This document shows positions 1 to 6,705 of a DNA stretch of 8,461 nucleotides, piece by piece. Under the pieces are notes generated by a model that saw only the letters and a program-made list of their open reading frames with translations, had not been told where the DNA came from and ran no database searches. The DNA is from Blastocatellia bacterium (lineage in GTDB: Bacteria > Acidobacteriota > Blastocatellia > Chloracidobacteriales > JADJPF01). Each line of letters begins with the position of its first letter. The first letter of the stretch is position 1. Made by a program: the position numbers and the translations under genes. The stretch spans positions 1-8,461 of the forward strand of contig JAHFUF010000184.1 in the NCBI GenBank assembly GCA_023265235.1. Direction: 5' to 3'.

Positions 1-1
1 A

Positions 2-1633
2 ACCACTTACAAAAAAATTACCACTGAAGCGTTTTGCATTACTAAATTATCTCCTAGTGGACAAGTAATCTATTCTACGTATTTAGGGCGTGGTGGTGAA
101 GTAAATGACCCATTTACTTTTATGGTAGATGACAATGGAAATGTTTATGTCGCTGGAGTAACTTCTTCTAGAAAGTTTCCTTTGCTTAATGCTTTTCAAA
201 ACCTATATGGCAACAGAGAAGATTTTAAGGATAATGACTCAGATGCTTTTTTACTTAAGATAGCTCCTAATGGAGATGGTATTTTTTCTACTTATTTAGG
301 CGGTGTTGGTGATGAAGATATTTTAGGGCTAAAACTTGATGTACTAGGAAATATTTATATTGTTGGTACAACTTCTAGTAAATCTTTCCCAACACGTAAC
401 CCTGTACAAAAGAAATTTGGTGGTGCATCTGATGGTTTTGTTGCCAAGTTTAGCCCTAGGGGAGAGGCAATTTACTCAACTTTCTTAGGTGGCCGGGGCT
501 TTGATGATATTAGAGATTTTATTGTTGATAATGCTGGAAATATCACGTTAGTAGGAAAAACAGGTTCACAAAATTTTCCTACTGCAAATGCTTTTCAAAG
601 CAATTCAGGCGGGTTTGATGATGTTTATTTAGCTAAACTTAGCACTCAAGGCACTTTTATTTATTCTACATACTTGGGTGGTAATGGAAATGAGCTAAAC
701 TCTAACTTAGACTTAAGGCTTGCCCTAGATGCTAATAATGACATACTTTTAAGCGGTACAACTTTTTCTAGCAACTTTCCTTTAACTGGCAACTCTTTCC
801 AACGTGCTTATGGTGATGCTGGAGATGTCTTTTTAGCCAAAATAAATATGGTAGGTACGCCAAGCTTTAGCACTTATGTTGGAGGAAAAGGCTTAGACAC
901 TATTTTACAAGTCACTTCTGATAGTAGCGGTAATATTTACTTACTAGGAGAAACTAGCTCGCAAGATTTTCCTTTACTTAATCCTTTCCAAAATAATCAA
1001 ACTGGTGATAAAACCCTTTTTATTTCTAAGTTTACCAATTCAGGAACATTAATTTATTCAACCTACTTAGGTGGTCGCTTAGGTCAAGAGGTTACTAACT
1101 TTTTTATTGATGGGTCAGGAACAGCTTATTTAATAGGGAGAACAAAATCTCTTGATTTTCCTACTCGTAATGCTTTCCAATCACAATATGGGGGAGGGTT
1201 TGGTTCTTTTTATGATGCATTTGTCACTAAGATTAATCCTAGTGGCGGGGTAATCTACTCTACTTACTTGGGAGGGAGCAAAGATGAGAATGAGCCTGCT
1301 TTTGGTTTTTCCTTTGTTGACTCACTTGGACAAGTTCATTTAGTAGGAACAACTGCTTCTAGTGATTTGCCAACCCAAAACGCATTACAAACTTCTTTAA
1401 GTGGCTCAAGCGATCTTTACCTTGCTAGTTTTGACCCACAAGGCCGAGTAATTACATCTACTTACCTGGGCGGAAATGGGATGGATAGAGAAACTAGCTT
1501 TATTATTGCAAACAACGGGACAATCTATTTGACTGGAATAACAGGATCTACTAACTTTCCCACCTTAAATGGCCCACAAAAATCTTTTGGTGGTGGGAAC
1601 CAAGATGGGTTCTTTCTCGCCATTAAACCTTAA
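2..1633 (+). CDS. SBBP-repeat beta-propeller protein, 5'-truncated by the window edge
   Basis: The reading frame is open from the first complete codon at base 2 to the TAA at 1631-1633, giving 543 visible residues. The ATG at 122 is internal, because the 40 codons before it encode another copy of the same repeat (KLSPSGQVIYSTYLGR). The visible part is almost entirely repeats of about 63-71 residues with the pattern GxTxSxxFPxxNAFQ, GGxxDxFxxKxxxxG, (I)YSTYLGG, then DxxGNxYxxG. This is the SBBP (seven-bladed beta-propeller) signature, common in large secreted or surface proteins of Acidobacteriota and some other phyla. The eight YSTYLGG-type units fit one propeller plus part of another. The protein ends just after the last blade (FFLAIKP), with no visible C-terminal anchor or sorting domain. 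The N-terminus, where a signal peptide would lie, is outside the window. The ligand and role are unknown. purK follows after 15 nt. Confidence 0.9.
   Translation, partial: TTYKKITTEAFCITKLSPSGQVIYSTYLGRGGEVNDPFTFMVDDNGNVYVAGVTSSRKFPLLNAFQNLYGNREDFKDNDSDAFLLKIAPNGDGIFSTYLGGVGDEDILGLKLDVLGNIYIVGTTSSKSFPTRNPVQKKFGGASDGFVAKFSPRGEAIYSTFLGGRGFDDIRDFIVDNAGNITLVGKTGSQNFPTANAFQSNSGGFDDVYLAKLSTQGTFIYSTYLGGNGNELNSNLDLRLALDANNDILLSGTTFSSNFPLTGNSFQRAYGDAGDVFLAKINMVGTPSFSTYVGGKGLDTILQVTSDSSGNIYLLGETSSQDFPLLNPFQNNQTGDKTLFISKFTNSGTLIYSTYLGGRLGQEVTNFFIDGSGTAYLIGRTKSLDFPTRNAFQSQYGGGFGSFYDAFVTKINPSGGVIYSTYLGGSKDENEPAFGFSFVDSLGQVHLVGTTASSDLPTQNALQTSLSGSSDLYLASFDPQGRVITSTYLGGNGMDRETSFIIANNGTIYLTGITGSTNFPTLNGPQKSFGGGNQDGFFLAIKP
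71..1473 (+). repeat. Eight YSTYLGG-centred SBBP repeat units
   Basis: Copies of the YSTYLGG motif, or close variants (FSTYLGG, YSTFLGG, FSTYVGG, TSTYLGG), begin near bases 71, 284, 473, 662, 865, 1055, 1256 and 1456. The spacing is 189 to about 213 nt and always a whole number of codons. The copies agree at protein level but differ at many bases, so they are old diverged blades and not a recent tandem DNA duplication. Confidence 0.85.
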
Positions 1634-1648
1634 AATAAGTGGTTAAAA

Positions 1649-2836
1649 ATGCTAGCTGTAGATCGCAAAAGACAATCTCTTGAAGTTGGTGGCAAAATTG
1701 GTATTTTAGGAGGCGGGCAACTAGGAAGAATGCTTGCACTAGCTGCTCGTCAAATGGGCTATCGCATCTTTTTTCTAGACCCTTCCCCTGATGCTCCTTG
1801 TTCATCAGTAGCAGACAAAAAAATTGTTGCTAATTATAACGATATTCCCGCAGTACTAAAACTAGGTAGCAAGTGTGATGTTGTTACCTATGAATTTGAA
1901 AATATTGACGTTCAAGCAGTAATTGCTTTAGAAGAAGCAGGCTATCAAGTTTACCCTAGTAGCAATGTGTTAAAAACCACTCAACATCGTATTTTAGAAA
2001 AAGAGTTTGTCTGTAGCATAGGAATTAAAACCGCTCCTTTTTATCCAATTTACACAGCTATAGACCTAGAAAAAGCGGCTCACCAAGTAGGCTTCCCTGC
2101 CCTACTTAAAACCGTTTATGGTGGTTATGATGGTAAAGGTCAAGTTAAAATAATTAACCTAGAGCAAGCACAACAAGTTTTTCACTCGCTTAATAATCGC
2201 ACTTTAATTTGGGAAAAAATCATTAATTTTACTAAGGAACTGGCAATAATTTGTGTCCGTGATCAACTAGGACAGACAGTTACTTATCCTGTTACAGAAA
2301 ATGTCCATGTGGACAATATACTAGACACAACTATTGTTCCAGCCAGAATTTCAAGCAAAGTTGCTAGCCAAGCAACAGAAATTGCTAAAAAAATTGCCCT
2401 ACACTTAAACATAGTTGGAGTGTTTTGTGTAGAAATGTTTTTGCTAGAAAACGATGAAATCCTAGTTAACGAAATCGCCCCACGCCCACATAATAGCGGC
2501 CATTACACAATTGATGCTTGTATGTCTTCACAGTTTGAACAGCAACTCAGGGCAATTTGTGGCTTGCCACTAGGATCACCAAAAATGTTAACCAATAGTG
2601 CAGTGATGGTTAATATACTAGGAGATCATAAAGGCGATCGTTTTTTTGGTACAACTGAAATATTAGCTAACCCAAATGTTTGCTTGCATTTATATGGAAA
2701 GAAAAAAGCCAAACCAAAGCGCAAAATGGGACATTTCACGGTTTTGTCTGATGATATCAAAACAGCTTTAGACATTGCTGAAGAAACTAGAAAAAAATTA
2801 TCTTGGCTAGAAACCAAAACTAAAAGATCAAAATAA
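1649..2836 (+). CDS. purK: 5-(carboxyamino)imidazole ribonucleotide synthase (PurK)
   Basis: PurK uses ATP and bicarbonate to carboxylate aminoimidazole ribonucleotide, giving N5-CAIR in cytosolic de novo purine synthesis; PurE then rearranges the product. The 395 residues form an ATP-grasp enzyme. GILGGGQLGRM at 18-28 is the N-terminal nucleotide-like fold signature. YEFENID lies at 81-87. LLKTVYGGYDGKGQ at 152-165 is the ATP-binding lysine and glycine loop. NEIAPRPHNSGHYTIDAC at 274-291 carries the metal-binding Glu and Asn. MGHFTV at 360-365 is typical of the C-terminal domain. The length is in the upper normal range. The ATG at 1649 is the only usable start between the preceding in-frame stop and the glycine motif, leaving about 15 extra N-terminal residues. 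The ribosome site is weak (AAGTGG). No purE is visible. prmC follows after 5 nt, so the two are probably cotranscribed. Confidence 0.95.
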   Translation: MLAVDRKRQSLEVGGKIGILGGGQLGRMLALAARQMGYRIFFLDPSPDAPCSSVADKKIVANYNDIPAVLKLGSKCDVVTYEFENIDVQAVIALEEAGYQVYPSSNVLKTTQHRILEKEFVCSIGIKTAPFYPIYTAIDLEKAAHQVGFPALLKTVYGGYDGKGQVKIINLEQAQQVFHSLNNRTLIWEKIINFTKELAIICVRDQLGQTVTYPVTENVHVDNILDTTIVPARISSKVASQATEIAKKIALHLNIVGVFCVEMFLLENDEILVNEIAPRPHNSGHYTIDACMSSQFEQQLRAICGLPLGSPKMLTNSAVMVNILGDHKGDRFFGTTEILANPNVCLHLYGKKKAKPKRKMGHFTVLSDDIKTALDIAEETRKKLSWLETKTKRSK

Positions 2837-2841
2837 GTCTA

Positions 2842-3699
2842 ATGGGATCAATTAAAAAACTACTACTAGAAGCAACTCAAAAACTCCAAACGGCAAATGT
2901 TCCTGATGCTCGTCATAATGCGACTTTGTTACTAATGGATCTACTTAATTGTAATCGAGCTTATTTGCTAGCACATGACCAAGATAACCTAGGCTTAGAG
3001 CTAGTAGCAACGTACCAAACAGCTATTGAGCGTCGTTCTAAAGGTGAGCCACCTCAATATATCTCAGGCTATCAAGAATTTTATGGACGCAGTTTTATTG
3101 TTAATCCTGCGGTGTTAATCCCTCGTCCAGAAACAGAATTAATCATTGAGCTAGTTATAAAACTAGTAAAAGAACATAATATTCATCAACCAGAAATCTT
3201 AGACGTAGGCACAGGCTCAGGTTGTATTGCTGTTACACTTGCATCTGAACTAGCTTCTGCAAAAGTTACTGCGATAGACATTTCTCCTAAAGCCTTAGCA
3301 ATTGCCAAGAAAAACGCTTCTCAACATCAAGTAATGTCTAGAATTAATTGGCTCTGTAGCGATTTAGTCAAAGAACTCCCACTTCAAGCACATTTTCATT
3401 TTTGTTGTGCAAATCTTCCTTATATATCACCTGATGAACAAAAAGATCTAGCTAGAGAAGTCCGCGATTATGAACCAGAGCTAGCACTCTTTGCCCCTGA
3501 AAATGGTTTAGCGTTAATTAAAAGATTATTTAATGAGGCTGTACCACTAGTTTACTTAGGGGGTTACTTAGTTTGTGAAATAGGGTTTGGCCAAGAAGCA
3601 GCATTGTTAAGCTCAGTTAATTCAACACATTGGCAAATAGAAGAAACCTTAAAAGACCTTCAAGGAATTGCTCGCACAATAGTTTTAAGGCGAAAATAG
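2842..3699 (+). CDS. prmC: Peptide chain release factor N5-glutamine methyltransferase (PrmC/HemK)
   Basis: PrmC transfers a methyl group from S-adenosylmethionine to the glutamine of the GGQ motif in release factors RF1 and RF2, which aids translation termination. The 285 residues match the usual length. A helical N-terminal domain includes DARHNATLLLMDLL at 22-35. EPPQYISGYQEFYG follows at 69-82 and IPRPETE at 93-99. The AdoMet-binding loop ILDVGTGSG is at 119-127. NLPY at 191-194 is the catalytic NPPY motif with Leu at the second position; the substrate-binding Asn, Pro and Tyr are kept. The ATG at 2842 lies 5 nt after the purK stop with no clear Shine-Dalgarno, so translation is probably coupled to purK. 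The release factor gene prfA, often adjacent to prmC, is not here. The stop codon lies 2 nt from that of the convergent XdhC-type gene. Confidence 0.95.
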   Translation: MGSIKKLLLEATQKLQTANVPDARHNATLLLMDLLNCNRAYLLAHDQDNLGLELVATYQTAIERRSKGEPPQYISGYQEFYGRSFIVNPAVLIPRPETELIIELVIKLVKEHNIHQPEILDVGTGSGCIAVTLASELASAKVTAIDISPKALAIAKKNASQHQVMSRINWLCSDLVKELPLQAHFHFCCANLPYISPDEQKDLAREVRDYEPELALFAPENGLALIKRLFNEAVPLVYLGGYLVCEIGFGQEAALLSSVNSTHWQIEETLKDLQGIARTIVLRRK

Positions 3700-3701
3700 C
3701 T

Positions 3702-4034
3702 TTATTCTGGTAAGTAAGGTTCAATAAAAATTTCCATAATCCCCCCACAAACATCACCTTCAGGATCACCAGGATCAGCAATCAATTCAAAACGGCAAAG
3801 TTGGGCTTTTTGTTGTCGCATTAGTCTTTGTGCTGCCCCTACAACATCAGCCTCAACACAACCTCCTCCAACTGTGCCAGAGAGCTTTCCATCACGGTAG
3901 ATAAGCATCTTTGCCCCTGCTCGTTGCGGTGTAGAACCCTTAGTAGCTATTACAGTAGCAAGTGCTAGTATCTGTTTATTCTCTTTAGCTTGAGAAAGCT
4001 CTTGGTAAAGTGCTGCTGGATTAAGTAAACTCAT
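3702..4034 (-). CDS. XdhC/CoxI family protein, N-terminal domain only
   Basis: The 110-residue protein matches the N-terminal domain of the XdhC/CoxI family, which helps mature or sulfurate molybdenum cofactor for xanthine dehydrogenase or CO dehydrogenase-type enzymes. GSTPQRAGAKML at 33-44, GTVGGGCVEADV at 53-64 with its cysteine, and VCGGIMEIFIEP at 95-106 with a second cysteine are all present. Full XdhC proteins are about 250-380 residues and add a C-terminal Rossmann domain. Here the protein stops cleanly after the first domain, and the next DNA is the end of prmC, so the second domain is absent and not merely frameshifted. Single-domain members are known in bacteria. The ATG is preceded by AAGGA with an 8-nt spacer, so the gene looks functional. 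It follows mqnA by 11 nt, probably as an operon. No molybdoenzyme gene is visible, so the client is unknown. Confidence 0.88.
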   Translation of the reverse strand: MSLLNPAALYQELSQAKENKQILALATVIATKGSTPQRAGAKMLIYRDGKLSGTVGGGCVEADVVGAAQRLMRQQKAQLCRFELIADPGDPEGDVCGGIMEIFIEPYLPE

Positions 4035-4042
4035 TGTTTATA

Positions 4043-4047
4043 TCCTT
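4043..4047 (-). promoter_or_regulatory. Shine-Dalgarno of the XdhC-type gene, overlapping the mqnA stop
   Basis: On the minus strand the sequence reads TAAGGA, then 7 nt, then the ATG. The first three bases are the mqnA stop codon (4048-4046), and AAGGA is the ribosome site 8 nt from the ATG at 4034. Ribosomes finishing mqnA therefore sit on the next initiation site, which suggests translational coupling and confirms the chosen start. Confidence 0.7.
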
Positions 4048-4876
4048 ATTTATTACAAAATTCAATTACACGATTTTCTTTGATTAACCTACATTCAAAA
4101 GCCAATTTATAAAAAAGTGTTAATCCAGCTAAGTTTTCTTCATCTAAATCATAGTTAACACTGTTGGTTAGATAGTCTAGTAATAAACTCTCTCCTATTT
4201 CTAAACTCCTACTATAATCTTTAGCAATTTCTCCCAATAAACCTAACCCTTCTTCTTTAGCTTGAGTAAACAAAGAAATTATATCGAATCTAGATAAGCT
4301 ACCTTGGTTATCAGACCAAGGTAGTTTTACTGCCCAACAAGCAAAAACAAAAGGTAGACTAGTAAACTTTCGCCATTCCTCTGCTAGATCATATATTTGG
4401 TAAGTTTGATAATGTTCTTTTCTAATTTTGATGGCTGGGTCACCAATGATTAAAGCCGCATCGCTTTGTTTTAGCATCTCGGTTAGATTTGGTGAAGTAG
4501 TAATATAATTTGGTTTTACTTGATAAAACTTTTCTAAAATAATTTTTATTAGTGCCGCAGAAGTTCGCGAAGAAGTATCTAAAGCAACAGTCTCTAGCTT
4601 ATTGATAGGACATTTTGTTACTAAAATCACACTTTGAACAAATTCTTTTGCGGCTACAGCAATATCAGGAATTAAATATATTTGCTTAATAGATTGATAT
4701 TCAATTACAGGAATTAAAGCTACATCCACCAAATTTTCTCTTAATAAATCAGCACAACGAGCAGGTGCGGTATCACCTAAAAACTGGCAACTATTCTTTA
4801 AGCTTCCTTTTAAGAAACTATAAATTAGTGGGGCTGAATTAAGATAGGTCGAGGCAGCTATTTTAAGCTTGGTCAT
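4046..4876 (-). CDS. mqnA: Chorismate dehydratase (MqnA), futalosine menaquinone pathway
   Basis: MqnA removes water from chorismate to give 3-[(1-carboxyvinyl)oxy]benzoate, the first step of the futalosine route to menaquinone in the cytosol. The 276 residues match the usual length and the periplasmic-binding-protein-like fold of the family. YLNSAPL at 11-17 near the N-terminus is the family hallmark and contributes to the substrate pocket. LLRENLVDVALIPVIEY lies at 44-60, ALDTSSRTSAAL at 98-109 and ALIIGDPA at 141-148. EEWRKFTSLPFVFACWAV at 166-183 is also typical. There is no signal peptide, which separates it from secreted binding proteins. The ATG at 4876 is the standard start, eight nt after a weak AGAG ribosome site. 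It heads a likely two-gene operon with the XdhC-type gene. MqnB, MqnC, MqnD and MqnE are not in the window and would have to be elsewhere. Confidence 0.94.
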   Translation of the reverse strand: MTKLKIAASTYLNSAPLIYSFLKGSLKNSCQFLGDTAPARCADLLRENLVDVALIPVIEYQSIKQIYLIPDIAVAAKEFVQSVILVTKCPINKLETVALDTSSRTSAALIKIILEKFYQVKPNYITTSPNLTEMLKQSDAALIIGDPAIKIRKEHYQTYQIYDLAEEWRKFTSLPFVFACWAVKLPWSDNQGSLSRFDIISLFTQAKEEGLGLLGEIAKDYSRSLEIGESLLLDYLTNSVNYDLDEENLAGLTLFYKLAFECRLIKENRVIEFCNK

Positions 4877-4891
4877 TGTTAACGCTCTAAC

Positions 4892-4920
4892 TTAAAAACA
4901 ATTAATACAACCACTATAGT
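4892..4920 (+). promoter_or_regulatory. Candidate promoter for the amylase, giving a long leader
   Basis: TTAAAA (4892-4897) and TATAGT (4915-4920) are separated by exactly 17 nt. A start a few bases downstream would give a leader of about 245 nt before the amylase ATG. The elements interleave with the mqnA promoter on the other strand. A promoter closer to the amylase cannot be excluded, although I saw no better match there. Confidence 0.3.
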
Positions 4921-4929
4921 ACAAAACAA
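4902..4929 (-). promoter_or_regulatory. Candidate sigma70-type promoter for mqnA
   Basis: On the minus strand TTGTTT (4929-4924) and TATTAA (4907-4902) are separated by 16 nt and lie just upstream of mqnA. The match is fair, and AT-rich DNA yields such matches by chance. It overlaps the candidate plus-strand promoter for the amylase. Confidence 0.35.
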
Positions 4930-5014
4930 GTCTGGTTGATGACAAGATTAAGATGTAATGGGTTATTTAGTTTTCCAAAACCTTAAAACTCCCCTGCGAC
5001 TTTAAGATAAAGGT

Positions 5015-5092
5015 TTTTGCAAGAAGTCTAATGCCTGCTAAGTTAGATTTTCTTTTTCTACTAGTAATGGTTATAGTAGGCAGGTTGCAAAA
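5015..5092 (+). promoter_or_regulatory. Nested inverted repeat (possible RNA structure) in the amylase leader
   Basis: TTTTGCAA (5015-5022) can pair fully with TTGCAAAA (5085-5092). Inside it, GCCTGCTA (5033-5040) pairs with TAGTAGGC (5074-5081) with a single G-U wobble. The two 8-bp stems are joined by an asymmetric internal loop of 10 and 3 nt and capped by a 33-nt loop. No U-tract follows directly, so it is not a simple terminator. It may be a regulatory leader structure or a chance arrangement. Confidence 0.3.
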
Positions 5093-5171
5093 TTTCCCAG
5101 ATCCTTGCTAAATCGGATAAAGGTCATCCTGCAATTCTGCAAAAAAAGTTCCTCTCTTAAGGATTCATAAA

Positions 5172-6641
5172 ATGTCAATGAACGGCGTTATGATGCAGTT
5201 TTTCCACTGGTATACCAATTTTGATGGTAAGCTCTGGCGAGAACTAGCAGAAAAAGCCCCTGACCTAGCCCATCATGGTTTTACATCTATTTGGTTGCCG
5301 CCTGCTTGTAAAGGCCAAGGAGGAAAAATTGATGTTGGTTATGGAGTTTATGACTTATTTGACTTAGGAGAATTTTTTCAAAAAGCTAGTAAAAGAACCA
5401 AATATGGAACTAAAGCAGAACTATTAACAGCAATAAAAGCTGTTCATGACCAGAACATGCAGGTTTATGCTGATGTAGTTTTTAAGCATAAAAATGGTGC
5501 TGATGAAATAGAGCCTGTAAGAGTCCAAGAAGTAGATTGGATAGACCGTAGTATTGCTAAAAGCGATTGGTATCAAATCTTAGCTCGTACACATTTTAAT
5601 TTCCCTGGTCGTGGTAATCTTTATTCTAGTATGAAGTGGCATTGGTGGCATTTTGATACTGTTAGCTATAATGCTGAGACTAAAGACCGTAGTAAAATTT
5701 ATCGCCTAAAAGACAAAGCCTTTCCTCCTGGTATACCTAATGAATATGGTAAGTTTGAATATCGTATGGCTTGCGAGCTTGACACAGATGTTCCAGAGGT
5801 ACAAGGGGAATTAATGTATTGGGGTCGATGGTTTGTGGATTCAACAAATGTAGATGGTTTTCGCATAGACTCTGCAAAATTTTTGAGCGAACATTTCTTT
5901 CGTGACTGGATAAATCATTTACGTGCACACTTTGGCGGGCGTGAACTTTTTGCTGTTGGTGAATATTGGTCAGAAAATCTTGCAGAATTAAAAAGCTATA
6001 TTGAAAAAACTAATGGAGTAATGTCACTCTTTGATGTGCCACTGCACTATAAATTACACAAGGCTAGCCGCTTAGGCACTAAATATGATTTACGTAAGAT
6101 TTTTGATAAGACCTTGGTAAAAGAAGCCCCTACTTTAGCAGTTACATTTGTTGATAATCATGATACGCAACCTTGTCAATCACTAGAATCATCTATTGAG
6201 GCTTGGTTTAAGCCACTAGCATACGCTCTAATTTTACTTAGGCTTGATGGATACCCCTGCGTATTTTACCCAGATTATTATGGTGCTCAATATGAAAATA
6301 GCTTACCAGATACCCCTCCAATAGTTCTTTATTCACATAGTTGGCTAATCAACAGGTTTTTATGGGCACGAAAACATTATAATTATGGTGAACAACTAGA
6401 TTATTTTGATCACCCAAACCTTATAGGATGGACGCGACTAGGTGATAGAGCACACCCAAGAGTAATGGCTGTAGTAATAAACACTGGCCTTAAAAATAGC
6501 AAATGGATGGATATTAGAAGTGCTAATGCAACTTTTTTTGATATAACTGAACATATTAAAGAAAAAGTGCAATCAGACTCCCGAGGCTGGGCAAATTTTC
6601 CCTGTCAAGGAAGCTCTGTCTCTGTATGGCTAGAAGAATAG
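5172..6641 (+). CDS. Cytoplasmic-type GH13 alpha-amylase
   Basis: This 489-residue enzyme should hydrolyse internal alpha-1,4 bonds of starch or glycogen. It resembles the GH13_5 group (Bacillus liquefying amylases and the E. coli cytoplasmic AmyA type): GVMMQFFHWY begins at residue 5, DVGYGVYDLFDLGEF is at 54-68, and domain B is inserted in the barrel. Catalytic residues are the nucleophile D233 in FRIDSAK, the acid/base E264 in AVGEYWSEN and the transition-state D331 in FVDNHDTQP. The ATG is preceded by AAGGA with an 8-nt spacer. Domain A starts at once, so there is no signal peptide and the enzyme should act on intracellular glucan. Two positions differ from the usual calcium ligands: region I reads DVVFKH with K105 for the conserved Asn, and E202 stands where Bacillus enzymes have Asp. 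A terminator hairpin follows. The pullulanase-like gene further right could complement it. Confidence 0.93.
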   Translation: MSMNGVMMQFFHWYTNFDGKLWRELAEKAPDLAHHGFTSIWLPPACKGQGGKIDVGYGVYDLFDLGEFFQKASKRTKYGTKAELLTAIKAVHDQNMQVYADVVFKHKNGADEIEPVRVQEVDWIDRSIAKSDWYQILARTHFNFPGRGNLYSSMKWHWWHFDTVSYNAETKDRSKIYRLKDKAFPPGIPNEYGKFEYRMACELDTDVPEVQGELMYWGRWFVDSTNVDGFRIDSAKFLSEHFFRDWINHLRAHFGGRELFAVGEYWSENLAELKSYIEKTNGVMSLFDVPLHYKLHKASRLGTKYDLRKIFDKTLVKEAPTLAVTFVDNHDTQPCQSLESSIEAWFKPLAYALILLRLDGYPCVFYPDYYGAQYENSLPDTPPIVLYSHSWLINRFLWARKHYNYGEQLDYFDHPNLIGWTRLGDRAHPRVMAVVINTGLKNSKWMDIRSANATFFDITEHIKEKVQSDSRGWANFPCQGSSVSVWLEE

Positions 6642-6665
6642 TTAGAAGGATAGCTAAAAACTAAA

Positions 6666-6690
6666 AGGCGTGTTCGGTTAAAACACACCT
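6666..6690. terminator. Bidirectional intrinsic terminator between convergent genes
   Basis: AGGCGTGTT (6666-6674) and AACACACCT (6682-6690) form a 9-bp stem with a 7-nt loop. Read on the plus strand it has one C-A mismatch and is followed by the U-rich stretch UAAAGUAUUUUAUUUUG. Read on the minus strand the mismatch becomes a G-U wobble and the stem is followed by UUUUAGUUUUU, a better terminator. It therefore probably serves mainly the minus-strand acidic protein gene and also the amylase. Confidence 0.7.
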
Positions 6691-6705
6691 AAAGTATTTT
6701 ATTTT

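Larger units (their letters stand above)
4877..5171. other. Divergent intergenic region between mqnA and the amylase gene
   Basis: This 295-base gap holds the candidate divergent promoters at its left end. Next is a small hairpin at 4960-4993: GGG/CCC at the base, a 3x3 internal loop, then TTTAGTTT pairing with AAAC and TAAA around a 2-nt bulge. A larger nested inverted repeat follows at 5015-5092. A 26-codon hydrophobic open frame (ATG 5031, stop 5109-5111) and a 15-codon one (ATG 4958, stop 5003-5005) are also present; neither has a strong ribosome site. The amylase Shine-Dalgarno AAGGA is at 5159-5163. No known riboswitch consensus was recognised. Confidence 0.6.

Noticed and set aside
122..124. 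ATG at 122 as the start of the SBBP gene
   Set aside because: The frame is open upstream to base 2 and encodes another copy of the YSTYLGG repeat, so the gene begins before the window.
191..194. NLPY instead of NPPY in PrmC (residue numbering) as a sign of an inactive enzyme
   Set aside because: The Asn, Pro and Tyr of the motif are kept, and Leu at the second position is, as far as I recall, seen in active-looking family members.
71..1473. Regularly spaced repeats as a possible CRISPR array
   Set aside because: The units are about 200 nt, in frame, and conserved as protein; they are coding propeller blades.
1623..1805. 60-codon open frame on the minus strand at the SBBP-purK junction
   Set aside because: It is antisense to the strongly conserved purK N-terminus and has no family features.
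2626..2817. 63-codon open frame on the minus strand within purK
   Set aside because: It is antisense to the conserved C-terminal domain of PurK with no independent support.
5006..5124. Direct repeat GATAAAGGT at 5006-5014 and 5116-5124
   Set aside because: Nine identical bases in about 300 nt of AT-rich DNA are expected by chance about once; the flanks do not match.
5737..5928. 63-codon open frame on the minus strand
   Set aside because: It is antisense to the amylase domain A, including the nucleophile motif; no family features.
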